Of a DNA stretch of 63,225 nucleotides, positions 53,525 through 63,225 are shown in pieces (within the stretch, counting starts at the first letter, position 1; every line of letters begins with the position of its first letter). This DNA comes from Cyanophora paradoxa (lineage: Eukaryota; Glaucocystophyceae; Cyanophorales; Cyanophoraceae), in assembly GCA_004431415.1 (NCBI GenBank), contig QPMI01000659.1:1-63225 (forward strand), in the 5' to 3' direction. The position numbers were made by a program, and so were the translations under genes. Under the pieces are notes generated by a model. That model was not told the origin of the DNA. It was given only the letters and a program-made list of their open reading frames with translations, and did not search any database.

Positions 53525-55313
53525 CTACGAGGCGGCGACGGGCTGCGGGGAGGGGGCGAGGGGGCCCCCCGGGGCCCATGCCCAGCGGCGCTCGGCGGGG
53601 GCGGGGCCCTCGGGAGGGGCGGCCTCCGGGGCGGGCACGGGCGACGGGGCGTGGAAGGCAGCGGCGGCCTCTGCGGCGCGGCGGCAGAGGGCCTGCGCCT
53701 GGGCCTTGCCCCGCGCGAGGCGCAGCACCGGCTCGACCCCCCGGCGCCGCCTGCGCGCGCCCCGGCCGCCTCAGAGGGGCGGGAGGGGGCTCGGGGAGGG
53801 GGAGTGCGGGGCGGGGGGGCGGGCCCGTCGGCGTGGAGGACGGTGTGGGAGAACTCGGCCTCGAGGAGCTCGGGGGGGTACAGCGCTGCCACGACGGGGG
53901 CGAGGAGCGGGTGGGCGAGGATCTGGTTCGCGGTGGGGCGCGCCAGCGGGTTTAGGGCCAGCATGCAGTCCACCAGGTCCCGCAGCTCCCGCGAGTACTG
54001 CCCGCGCCCCCGCCCTCGCTCTTTCTCTCCCGAGGAGGCGGGCGCGGGGCGCGCGGGGGCCGCGCACGCAGGAGGGGATGTGCTTCTGGCGCCCCTCGAC
54101 GATCCTGTCGCGGTAGGCGAGCCACTTCTGCCGGCGGCGGGCGGCGCCCTCGTCGCCCTTGAGCTCGCGGATCTCCTTCACCTCCTTCGCCCACGGCAGC
54201 TTCAGCCGGCACACCTCGTACATCATCACCCCCAGCGCCCTGCCCCCCCGCCCCCTCGCCCCCGCCCCGTGCGCCGGGGGGGAGAGGGCGGCGGGGGGTA
54301 CGGGCGGACCAGATGTCGCACTTGGCGTCGTAGGTGGCCCCGCGGAGCATCTCGGGGGGGAAGTAGCCGGCTGTCCCCACCGCCGTCTTCGCGTGCGCCT
54401 GCGTGCCGGGCCGGCTCGGGGGGGTGGGGGCAGGGCGCGGGGGCACGGGGGGGGCGGACGGCGGTGGAGGAGAGGGAGGTGGAGCAGCCGAGGTCGCCGA
54501 GCTTCACCGCCCGCAGCTCGGCGTCCTACCCCGCCCCGCCCCGCGTGAGAGGCGCCCGAGGCGGCCGGGCGGCCGCGGCCGCCGACCTTGAAGAAGACGT
54601 TCTCGGGCTTGATGTCCCTGCGGGGGCCCCGCACGCGGTTAGGGGCGCCCCGCCCGGCCGCCCGCTCGCGGGGGACCGCCGGGGGCACCGGTGGAGGATC
54701 TTGCGGTCTGCGGGGCGTAAAGTCAAGGCCTAGGGGGCGGGGGGGCGGGCTGGGGCGGATAGCGCGCCGTGGAGGTGCTTGAGGCCGGAGACGATCTGGG
54801 CGAGCCAGTTGAGGACGGTCGCCTCGGGGAAGTAGTTCTTCTGGAGCACCCGGTCCATGAACTGCGCCCCGCCCCCCGTCGCCCCGGTGCGCCGCGGAGG
54901 CGCGGGGGGCGCCGGCATTGGGGCGCTCGCGCGCGCGCGCCTTCCTGGACTGGAGGCGCTGGAAGATCTGCTTGGAGAGGTCGCCGCCGCGGCAGAGCTC
55001 CATGACGAGCAGGATCTCCCCGTCCGGCATGCACGTGAAGTTGTGCACCTGCACCTGCCCGCCGCCCGCGTCGGCGCCCCCCGCGGAGCGCCGCCCTCGC
55101 GCTGGCGCGGCCAGGCACCAGGTTGGGGTGGTGCGCGATCCGCAGGTGCTCGTACTCCTTGACGGCGGCCTGGGCGTCCCACTCGCTCTGGGGGCTCAGC
55201 CGCTTCACGGCGTAGTGCGCGCCGGTCACCCGGTGCCGCGCCAGCATGACGCAGCCGAAGCCCCCGCGCCCCAGCACGCGCTCGGCGACGAGCTCGAGCG
55301 GATTGACTGCCAT
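53525..55313 (-). CDS. NEK-like serine/threonine protein kinase
   Basis: ATG 55313 starts MAVNPLELVAERVLGRGGFG (glycine loop), then HYAVKRLS (ATP-binding Lys), KEYEHLRIAHHPN (helix C Glu), GEILLVMELCRGGDLSKQIF, NWLAQIVSGLKHLHG, the catalytic loop KILHR spliced to DIKPENVFFK, LGDLGCS (DLG instead of DFG, as in NEK6/7) and AVGTAGYFPPEMLRGATYDA (PPE in place of APE). Then come CDIWS, GVMMYEVCRLKLPWAKE and LVDCMLALNPLARPTANQIL. After the kinase domain a short tail exon (VLRLARGKAQAQALCRRAAE) ends at 53525. All catalytic residues are present, so it should be active. It converges with the F-box gene, with 168 bp between stops. Confidence 0.9.
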
Positions 55314-56050
55314 TGCCGGCGCGCTGCTACGTCGTCTCTCCTCTGCTGCTGCTCCTGCTCCTCTTGGCTCGGGCGGTTTGCGCTCTGGTTCGTACACACG
55401 GCTGCTGCTCTAGGTGCGGTATTCGGCGTCGTTCGCTGCGGGTAGGCCTCGATTGCGCAGCTGTGCCACCGCTCCACTCCATCTTCCGCGCAGCTGGACG
55501 CGAACCGCTGCCTTGCGCAGGACGCGAACCGCAGGACGCGAACCGCTTTTTTTTGCCCGGGTCGGCCACTCTACCCCTGGCGGCAGACGCTGCTCCTGCT
55601 CTGACGCTCTGGCGTCCTGATCGACGCTGCAACCTGTGCCAGGCAGCGCCCTCTTTGCCAGGAAGCGCAATCTACGGGCTCCCTCTCGAGCAGCGGCGCA
55701 TGCCGGCCGGCGCCTCGGCCGCTGCGCTTGCGCGGGCGCAGCTGCCGCCAGATGACTTCGAAACGCTCAGAGCGATCTCGCAGCAGTACACTGCCGGTCA
55801 GGTTAGTCAGCGCGGCAGTGTCGACAAGTGCCGCTAAGCTCTACAGCTAGCCGCGCGCGCGCGCGGCCGGCCGCGGCCGGACAGGCCGGCGATAGATCTA
55901 GATCTAAAGCTTGAAGCTGCCAGACCTTGCTGCGATGCTTTGGAGGATGCGCCTGAGGCGGGCGCCGCGCAAGCCGCCACGCACATGCGCACGTGCAAGT
56001 GCACCGTACCGCGCGCTGCCGCGGACTGACCGCCGCGGCGCGGGGGGCAG
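55314..56050. other. divergent promoter region, kinase / photolyase
   Basis: About 740 bp without a supported gene. Repeated GACGCGAACCG words lie at 55,497-55,545. A palindromic block is at 55,850-55,905 (GCGCGCGCGCG, GGCCGGCCGCGGCC, GATAGATCTAGATCTA). Confidence 0.5.
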
Positions 56051-56764
56051 ATGGAGGCGTGCGAGTACGTGAGCGTGGCGTCGGCGCTGGCGCCGGTGCC
56101 GCTGCTGCGCTCCCTCGCGGCGGCGATGCCGGGGGCCGGGCCCCGCCGCGCCGAGCTCCTCGCCCTCCTAACCGCACTCGACCCCGGCCCGCCCGCCCGC
56201 CCCCCCTCTCCGCCCCCTCGACCCTCCTCTTTCGCCCCGGCCGCCCCGGCGCCGGCTCCCCGCCCCTCGCCCTCGCCCGCCGACATCCCGCACGCGTCCC
56301 CGTCCCCGTCTCCGGCCCCCGTCCCGCGCGCCTCGGCAGCCCCTGCTGCCCCGTCTCCGCCGCCGCGCACGGCTCCCAGCCCGGCTCTCCGTCCTCCCCG
56401 CAAGCCAAGAGCCGCCATCCCGCACCGGCGCGGGCGCCGTCCTCCAGCCCCTCCCCGCCGCCCCGCCTGCCGGGCCCAGCGGGCCGACGGCAGCGGCAGT
56501 GAAAGCGCGGGCTCCGACGCGGCCGAGGGCGAGGGCGCCCCGCCGCGGCCGGCGCGCCGGCGGCCCGCGGCGCCGCTCGCGCCGGGCGGCGCGGCGGGCC
56601 GCCCGCGCCAAGGAGAAGCGCCCCGCCATCGTCTGGTTCCGGCAGGCCCGCGCCTTCTCTCCGCCCCGCGCCTTCCTTCTCGCTAAGAGCCCACCGCAGG
56701 ACCTGAGGCTGGCGGACAACCCGGCCCTGCACGCCGCCGCCGCCTCCGGCGCCCCGTGCGCACC

Positions 56765-56795
<31 letters not shown>

Positions 56796-59604
56796 GCCCC
56801 GCCGCGCCCCGGGTCGAGCCGCCCCCCGCTCAGGTGATCCCCCTGTTCATCCTCCCGCCGGACTCGGAGGAGGGCGGCTGGCCCCTCGGCGGCGCCGCCA
56901 GGTTCCCCCCGCCCCCCGCCCGCCCGTCCGGTCTCGGCCCCATCCGAGCGGGGGCGGGGCCGGGGGCAGGTACTGGCTGGAGCAGTCGCTGGGGAGCCTG
57001 GAGGCGTCGCTGCGGGAGGAGTACGGGTCGCGGCTGGTGGTGCGGCGGGGCGCCTCGGAGGCCTGCCTCCTCGCGCTCGTCGAGGAGGCCGGCGCCGGCG
57101 CCGTCTTCTGCAACCGCCTCTACGAGCCCTGGAAGATCCGGCCCGCCCCTTGGGGCCCCTCCTCCGCAGGGCCGTCTGCTGAGGCGGGTCGGCTCGGGGC
57201 AGGCGGGACGAGGGGATCGCGGGGGCGCTGCGGGCGCGCGGGGTCGCCTTCTCGAGCCACGGCGGCTGCCTCCTCTACGAGCCCTGGCAGGCGAGCGCGC
57301 ACAGGCCCCCCGTCCCGGCCCGGGCCCCCCGCTGACCGCCCGCCAGGTCGACCCGGAGGCCAGCGACGCGGCGCGCATGGGGTACGGCTCCGTCGGCTTC
57401 TTCCTCGCCGTGCCCCCCCGCCCCGCCCCGCCTCGCTCTGCGTTACCCCCCACCCCTGAGCCGCGCGGCAGGCGGTGCGGGCGCACGAGCGGGCGCCAGC
57501 GGAGCCGCTGCCGAAGCCGGCGGCGCTGGCGCGCCCCGCCTCGTGGCCGGCCTCCGTCCCCATCGCGGAGCTCGGCCTCTACCGCATGCCTCTGCGCGTG
57601 CGCCCCGCCCCTCCCCGCCCCTCCCCTCGCCGGGCCGCCGAGCCCCGTGCGCGGCAGAGGGGCGGGGGTGGGGCGGCGGGGGAGCGGGTGGACTGGGCGG
57701 CGGGGATCCGGGAGCGCTGGGGCTTCGGGGAAGATGCGGCGCGGCGCGCCCTCGCCCGCTTCCTCCGCGAGGGCCTCCGCGCCTTCGAGGCCCGCCAGAG
57801 CCGCTTCCGCGCCGACGCCCGCAACACGGCCGGTGCGGGGGCCCGCCGCGCCCGCCGCCGGCTCCTCCCGGCGGCAGAGCTGAGCCGCCGCCGCCGTGCC
57901 GTGCCGCGCAGAGATCAGCCCGTACATGCGATTCGGAGAGCTTGGCCCCCGCACCGTCTACCACGAGGCCCGCCCCGGGCCCCACTCTCCCTGTGGCCCG
58001 CGCCCGAGCTGCCGCGCAGGCGCAAAAGGCGGCGGGTCCGCGCTTCCAGCCGCGCACCTTCCTGCGCCGCCTCGCCTGGCGCGACCTCGGTGCACCCCAA
58101 CCCGCCCGTCCCTCGCGCCGCCTCTCTGAGGGCGGGCGGGGGGCAGCGTACTGGGCGCTGTGGGCGTACCCGGAGCTGCCGGACCGGGCGCTGCGGCCGT
58201 GGTACGAGTCCCAGTGGTGGGCGGTGCCCAGCGGGGGGCCCGGGGCGGCTCTGCGGCTGGCAGAGGCCCCGGCGGCGCTGCGGGCTTGGCAGCGGGGCCA
58301 GACGGGGTACCCCCTGGTGGACGCCGGGATGCGGCAGCTCTGGCGCACCGGCTGGATGGTGCGCGCGCACGATCCCGCCGCCTCGCCTCCCCGCCGCCCC
58401 GCCCCCTCCCGCCGTCCGACTCTCTCCAAACGCAGCCGAACTACATGCGGCACGTGGTGGCGGGCTTCCTCGTCGAGTTCCTCAACGCCGACTGGCGCCA
58501 CGGCGAGCGCTGGTGCCGCCCCCGTCCCGCCCACTCGCCGGCTGCCGGCCTGCTCAGCGCGGGGCGTGGCGCGCGGGGCGGCAGGTTCCACGACACCCTC
58601 GTCGACGCCGACCTCGCCATCAGTGAGCGCCCGCCCCTCGCCGACCCGGGGGACCAACGGGGTACGTTCCTGTGCGCCAGACGCGTTCATGTGGCAGAAC
58701 GGCGGCCACTCGGGCTTCGACCAGGCGCGCGGCCCCCGGCCCTCCTCCCCTCTTGCCTCTTGCCTCCTGCTGACGGGCGGGGCAGTGGAACTTCGTGATG
58801 CACCCGGTGTTCGCGGCGAAGGCGTGCGACCCCGAGGGCCACTACGTCCGCCGGTCCGCCAGCCCGCCCCGCGGCCGCCCGGCGCCGGGCCGGCGTCGGG
58901 CGCTGAGGGCGTTGTGGGGGCCGGCAGGTGGTGCCCCGAGCTGGCGGGCCTCCCCGTCGAGTACATCCACTGCCCCGTCCGCCCGCCCCGCCCCGCCGGA
59001 TCCCGCCGCCCCTCCACCCCTCCAGCCCTAAGCCCCGCGCAGTGGGAGGCGCCCCTGACGCTCGCGGCGGCCGCCGGCGTGGTCCTCGGCCGCACATACC
59101 CCCGCCGCATCGTCGAGGACCTCGACGCAGCCCGCCAGCGGGGTACGCGCCGCCCTCCCCGGGGCCCCGCCCCCCCGCCCTGACGGGGGTACAGCGCACG
59201 AGGCGGTGCTGGCGGTCCGCCGGGGGCCCGGCCGGCCCCACGTGCTCCCCAGGCGCTCGCGTGTGCCCCCTCGCCCCGCCGGCCGGCCCTCACCGTCGGG
59301 CCTGCAGCGGGCACGAGCGGCTGGGGCTGGCGGGGGGCGGCTGGGCGGTGCTCATCACCCGCGTCGACTACCGCGAGGCGGCGGAGACGCCCGTCACCAG
59401 GCAGACCGTGCGCCCTGCGCCGGCCTCCGAGGCTCGCTGTATATTCGAATTCCTCTCTCTGACCTGAGCGCGGGCGGCAGGCGGAGAAGAAGTGGGACAA
59501 GAGCAAGCGGGACCTCACCGACACGCAGGCCCGCCCCGTCGTGCTGTGGGGCCCCCCGGCCTCACCGCCTGCAGCGCTAGCGCGCCATCGCCAGCGCGGC
59601 TCCT
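56051..59604 (+). CDS. photolyase/cryptochrome family flavoprotein
   Basis: A blue-light FAD protein that repairs pyrimidine dimers or signals. ATG 56051 begins MEACEYVSVASALAPVPLLR. A Pro/Ser-rich leader of about 180 residues follows, then the antenna domain: KEKRPAIVWFRQ spliced to DLRLADNPALHAAAA, VIPLFILPPDSEEGG, YWLEQSLGSLEASLREEYGS and VFCNRLYEPW. The FAD domain reads ISPYMRFGELGPRTVYHEA, FLRRLAWRDLG, GQTGYPLVDAGMRQLWRTGW, NYMRHVVAGFLVEFLNADWR, FHDTLVDADLAI, FMWQNGGHSGFDQ, WNFVMHPVFAAKACDPEGHY, CPELAGLPVEYIHCP and LGRTYPRRIVEDLDAARQR. The MWQNGG...WNFVMHPV block is not the classical plant-cryptochrome or animal 6-4 signature, so the subclass is left open. The C-terminal end after 59,400 is tentative. 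Confidence 0.9.
56646..56699 (+). other. GC-AG intron in the photolyase gene
   Basis: Exon end TTCCGGCAG is followed by GCCCGCGCC. The 3' end is CTAAGAGCCCACCGCAG, with a branch-like CTAAG. Removing 54 nt gives VWFRQ-DLRLADNPAL, the invariant family motif. No GT donor restores this frame. Confidence 0.85.
56768..56795 (+). repeat. 28-nt poly-C tract in an intron
   Basis: It lies in the photolyase intron before VIPLFILPP, upstream of CCGCTCAG. Its length in an assembly is unreliable. Confidence 0.9.
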
Positions 59605-60236
59605 GACCCCCGTGCCACGGTGGCCTCGACTGCGCAGTCGCTGGCGATGCGGGGCTTCGTGCGGGCGTTCGCATCCGGCGCCACGGGGAGGGACGACGCT
59701 TTTGCGGCCGCGGGGGGCGACGACCTCTGATCGCGATCGAAATTTGAAATCGAACGCACGATCGCGGGTTCATGATCAGACTTGAAGCCTCGATCGAGCC
59801 CTGAGGCCCTGAGGCCTTGAAGCCTTGAAGACCGCGGCCCTAGGCTCGTGGGTCATGATCACGGTACCGATATGCGCTGCGCGACTCAGCCGCAGTGACT
59901 CGCTGCTTCCGAAGTTCGAGCTCGAACTCGAGATGTTCGGACCCCGGTTACCAGTGCCGCAGTGCTCTCTCAGAGTCTCGGGGTCTGACAGGGCCGCCGG
60001 CCCACCGCCGCCGGGATACGAGTTAGTTTGAAGCCTCAGGGGGCCTCGAAGCAGCGGTCACGAGTCAAGCCGAGCTGGCGGCTTGGACTTTAGGGAGCCG
60101 CGTCGGGGTACACGGCGAGCGACGGCTAGAAATACTGTACTCGCAACTACCGTAGTACATCTCGCCGTGACATGCGGTGCGGGTCCCACATTACTTGGCT
60201 GTGGATCGGCGCGCGGCTGGGAGGCGGGGCGGGAGG
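59605..60236. other. intergenic between convergent genes
   Basis: About 630 bp, with repeated CTTGAAGCC/CTGAGGCC words at 59,783-59,830 and GATC/CGATCG words. No gene is recognised. Confidence 0.5.
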
Positions 60237-63086
60237 CTAGAGGCGGGCGGCGGAGGCGCCGGTGGGGCGGACGTTGTGGCGGGCGGCGAGGGCGTCCGCC
60301 TCGGCGGGGCCCCTGGAGCCCCAGCTGCGCCCCCTGGCTCGCCCGGCCCGGAGCGAGGAGAAGCGAGGCGAGAGGGGGGCGTACACGTAGGGGTGCGGGC
60401 GGACGTGGTGCTTCTCGAGGTGGTGCAGCGCCGGCGTGAAGATGTCCCACGCCGCCTGCCGATGGCCTCGGCCCGGGGCCCGGGGCGGGGCGGGGCGTGG
60501 GGGCGGGGGTGCGGGCCTCGAGCTCGTCGGAGCGGATGAAGAGGGACTTGTCGCCGTGGAGGACGTCGAGGATGAGGCGCTCGTACGCGTCCGGGATGTC
60601 CGCCGCGCTGAACCGCGCCTTGTACTCCAGGTCCAGCTCCTTGCTCTCCAGCCGCGTCTTCAGCCCCGGCACCTGCCCCGCCCCCGCACGCCCGCCGGCC
60701 CCGTCAGCCCCCCGCCCCGCGGCGCTCGGCGCAGCGAAGGGCAGGGGCGCGCCTTGTTGACGACGGACATGAAGATGGCCTCGTCCGGCTGCACCCGGAT
60801 CACCAGCTCGTTCCTGCCCGCCCCCGTCACGAAATGACGAGGGGGCGGGGCGGGGCGGGGCGGGGGCGGGCCGGGCGATGTTCATGCCGCCGGGGGTGTC
60901 GCGGAAGAGGAAGCCGGGGACCTGCTGGAACTGGATGCGGATCTCCGCGAGGCGCGCGTCCATCGCCTTGCCGCACACGAGGAAGAAGGGGACGCCCTCC
61001 CAGCGCCGGTTGTTCACCCGCACCACCGCCGCGGCGTACGTCGGCGTGATCGAGTCCTTCGGCACCGTCGCGTCCTCCCGGTACCCCGGCCGCTGCGCCG
61101 TCCCGTCCCCCACGTACTGCCCCCGGCCACGCGTCGGGCGGGCGGGGGACGGGGCAGGGGGCGGCGGGGCGGGGCGGGGACCTGGCCGACGACGAGGTCG
61201 TCGTTGCGGATGGGGAGGCAGCTGCGGAGGACCTTCACCTGCGCCCCCGCCACCCGCCTCAGCGCCTCAGCGCCCCGCCCCGGGCTCAAGGAGGGGGGCA
61301 GGGCGGGCGTGCCTTCTCGTCGCGGACGTCCTCGGCGTCGAGGGAGACGGGCGGCTCCATCGCGATCAGCGCCATGATCTGCCCGCCCCGCCCCCTCGTC
61401 AGGCCCCCGCGGGGCCGCGGCGGGGGGCGGGGGGCGGGGCGCCTGCAGGAGGTGGTTCTGCATCACGTCCCGGATGATGCCTGCGGGGCCCTCAGCGGCG
61501 GGCGGGAGGGTGCGGGGGGGGCGAGCGCGCCGTACTCGTCGAAGTAGCCGCCGCGGCCCTCGACGCCGAGCTCCTCCTTGAAGGTGATCGTTACCGACGC
61601 CACCGACTGCCGGTTCCACAGCTGCAGCGCCCGGGCCGGGGCCCCGTCACCCCCCGCCCCGCCCCCACGCCACGCCCCGGGCCGGCCCGGCGCCGCGCAC
61701 GGGCTCGAAGATGAGGTTGGCGAAGCGGAGGACCATTAGGTTCTGCACCACCTCCTTCCCTGCGCGCCGCCTCAGCCCCCCGCGCACGGCAGGCGGGGCC
61801 GGGACGGGGCGGGGGCCGGGGCACCGAGGTAGTGGTCGATGCGGTAGATGGCCTCCTCGGGGAAGAGCCGCGCTGCGGGGCGAGCGGACCCGGTCAGCGG
61901 GGCGGCGCGGGGCGGGCGGGGCGGGGGAAGGCGGGGAGGCGCGCCGAGGCCGGTGGAGAGCTCGAGGGAGGACTCGGAGTCTTTGCCGAAGGGCTTCTCG
62001 ATGATGACGCGGGTCCAGCCCGTGCGCGCCATCGCCGCGTGCGCGATGCCCCGCGCCGTGGCGAGGAAGACCGAGGGGGGGATGGAGAAGTAGAAGAGGC
62101 GGTTGTGCGTCGCCACCGGGCTGAACCCCCGCTCCAGCTCCGCCAGGAAGTTGTCCAGCGCTGCCCACCCCGCCCCGCCCGCTCGGCCCTCGCCCGGGCG
62201 GGGCGGGGCGGGGCGGGGCGGGGCGGGGCGGGGGCACCCTGGAAGGAGGCGAGGCTGTCGTACTGCCCGCTGAAGTAGTGGATGTTCTTCACGAAGTCCT
62301 CCCGGTCCGACTCGCACGCCGCCCCTGCCCGCCGGGTGCCCCCACGCGTCGGCCCCGCCCGCCCCGCGGTGGCCGGGCGGGGCCGGCGGGGCGCACCGGC
62401 CTTGGCCCTGCACGCGAGGCGCTTGCAGGACTTCTCCTTGAACTGGTCCAGCGTCATGCTGCTCCGAGCGTAGCCCTGCGCCAGCCGCCCGTCGGCCGCG
62501 CGGCGCGGGTCCGCGGGCGGCGGGCGGCGGCGTGCGCACAACGACGGCGTAGTTCTTTGGGAAGTGTTTCTGCGCGGCGCGGCGCGGCGCGTCGGCGCCG
62601 GCGGGGCGGGCACGGCGGAGGCGCTGGGCGGGACCTCGACGAAGAGGGAGAAGAGGGCGGGGAAGATCTTGCGGTGCGAGAGGTCCCCCGTCGCGCCGAC
62701 CACCACGATCGACGTGAACTCTCCGCCTGGCGGCCGGCCCATCAGCGGGCGCGGCCTAGCACGCCCGCGCACGCCTCAAGCACCCGTCGTGAGCTTGGCG
62801 TCGTCTTCGCTCGAGAGGATGCCCTGCGGGAAGCTCAGAGCCGGCACGCGGACCGCTTCGGGGCGCCGCGGACCATCAGATTGGCCTTGCTGTCAGTCCT
62901 CGGGATTGTCTGTGCGAGCGCGGAGCACGTACGCGGGCGTGAGGCCTGCGCGACCGACCGCTTCGGCGGATACGGCGTACTCTGAATAACCAGTGTCCGC
63001 CGCCACCGTGCGCTGCTGCCGCGCCTGCGGAGGACGACCGGCTGCCAGGCGAGTCCCCCAAGTCCATCATTCTGCTGCGTCGCCAT
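60237..63086 (-). CDS. glucose-6-phosphate 1-dehydrogenase
   Basis: First step of the oxidative pentose phosphate pathway, making NADPH. I chose ATG 63086 because the frame runs to SKANLM. GT-AG introns then join [14 protein letters not shown] (62,823-62,784) to [20 protein letters not shown] (NADP fold). The simple ATG at 62742 would lose this segment. Conserved blocks: [32 protein letters not shown] spliced to [19 protein letters not shown] (active-site RIDHYLGKE), [87 protein letters not shown] and [17 protein letters not shown]. The stop is 60237-60239. The N-terminal 70 residues are Arg-rich and could be an organelle-targeting leader. There are about 14 short introns. The true 5' end may lie upstream of 63086, close to the window edge. 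Confidence 0.95.
62202..62233 (-). repeat. GGGGC tandem repeat in a G6PDH intron
   Basis: The plus strand reads GGCGGGGCGGGGCGGGGCGG and onward for about 32 nt. The sense strand of the gene is therefore (CCCCG)n. The template strand can form a G-quadruplex. It is the clearest example of the intron composition seen throughout. Confidence 0.85.
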
Positions 63087-63225
63087 CAGCTCCTTCGGCG
63101 TTTGAGTGCCGCAAGCAATCAAGCCACTCGCCTCGATTCCGAAACTAGCGTAGGCGGTCTGCTAGCTACAGGAGAAGAGGCGCGGAAATGACGTGGTCCC
63201 GGGTACAGGCGAGTGTTGCGACGAA

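Noticed and set aside
62742-62742. ATG at 62742 as the start of G6PDH
   Set aside because: It lies inside what fits an intron (62,783 to about 62,728). The spliced reading through [14 protein letters not shown] gives a better N-terminus.

Overview
The window is nuclear DNA of a GC-rich eukaryote, most likely a unicellular alga. The evidence is many short spliceosomal introns, eukaryotic gene families (PAAF1, F-box/LRR, NEK-like kinase, P450), a plant-type monofunctional formate-tetrahydrofolate ligase and a Ty3/gypsy retroelement. The exact lineage (haptophyte, pelagophyte or prasinophyte-like) cannot be decided from the sequence alone. There are no rRNA genes, CRISPR arrays, prokaryotic operons or convincing tRNAs. 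Coordinates of spliced genes are given from start codon to stop codon and include introns; I traced splice sites by eye, so some internal boundaries are uncertain.

Left part (1-14,860) is repeat territory. Positions 1-3,444 hold a frame-broken gag-like remnant on the minus strand with two zinc knuckles. Positions 4,216-9,824 hold a Ty3/gypsy pol on the plus strand (protease tail, RT, RNase H, integrase), with no recognisable LTRs. A series of hairpins follows (9,958-10,181), then a 1.3-1.7 kb sequence present twice in direct orientation (10,719-13,905), then a cluster of an 11-bp motif (13,982-14,200).

Right part (14,867-63,225) is gene dense, about one gene per 3 kb. In order: two unknown plus-strand genes (14,867-19,939); a very large minus-strand membrane protein with NHL and fibronectin-III-like modules and a 66-bp minisatellite (21,158-28,279); a cytochrome P450 (minus) divergent from a gamma-glutamyl-peptidase-like class I glutamine amidotransferase (plus); a small basic protein; a protein with a thioredoxin-like region; PAAF1; formate-tetrahydrofolate ligase; three related LRR/F-box-type genes around a disordered protein; a NEK-like kinase; a photolyase/cryptochrome; and glucose-6-phosphate dehydrogenase reaching the right edge.

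Introns are mostly about 40-150 nt. They are strongly C-rich on the sense strand (repeats of CCCCGCC), usually start GTGCGCC/GTCCGCC, often carry a CTGAC/CTGAG-like branch site and end GCAG. At least one good GC-AG intron is visible. Two genes supply cytosolic one-carbon units and NADPH (FTHFS, G6PDH), and the P450/GGP-like pair may act together on glutathione conjugates. I see no classical gene cluster beyond that.
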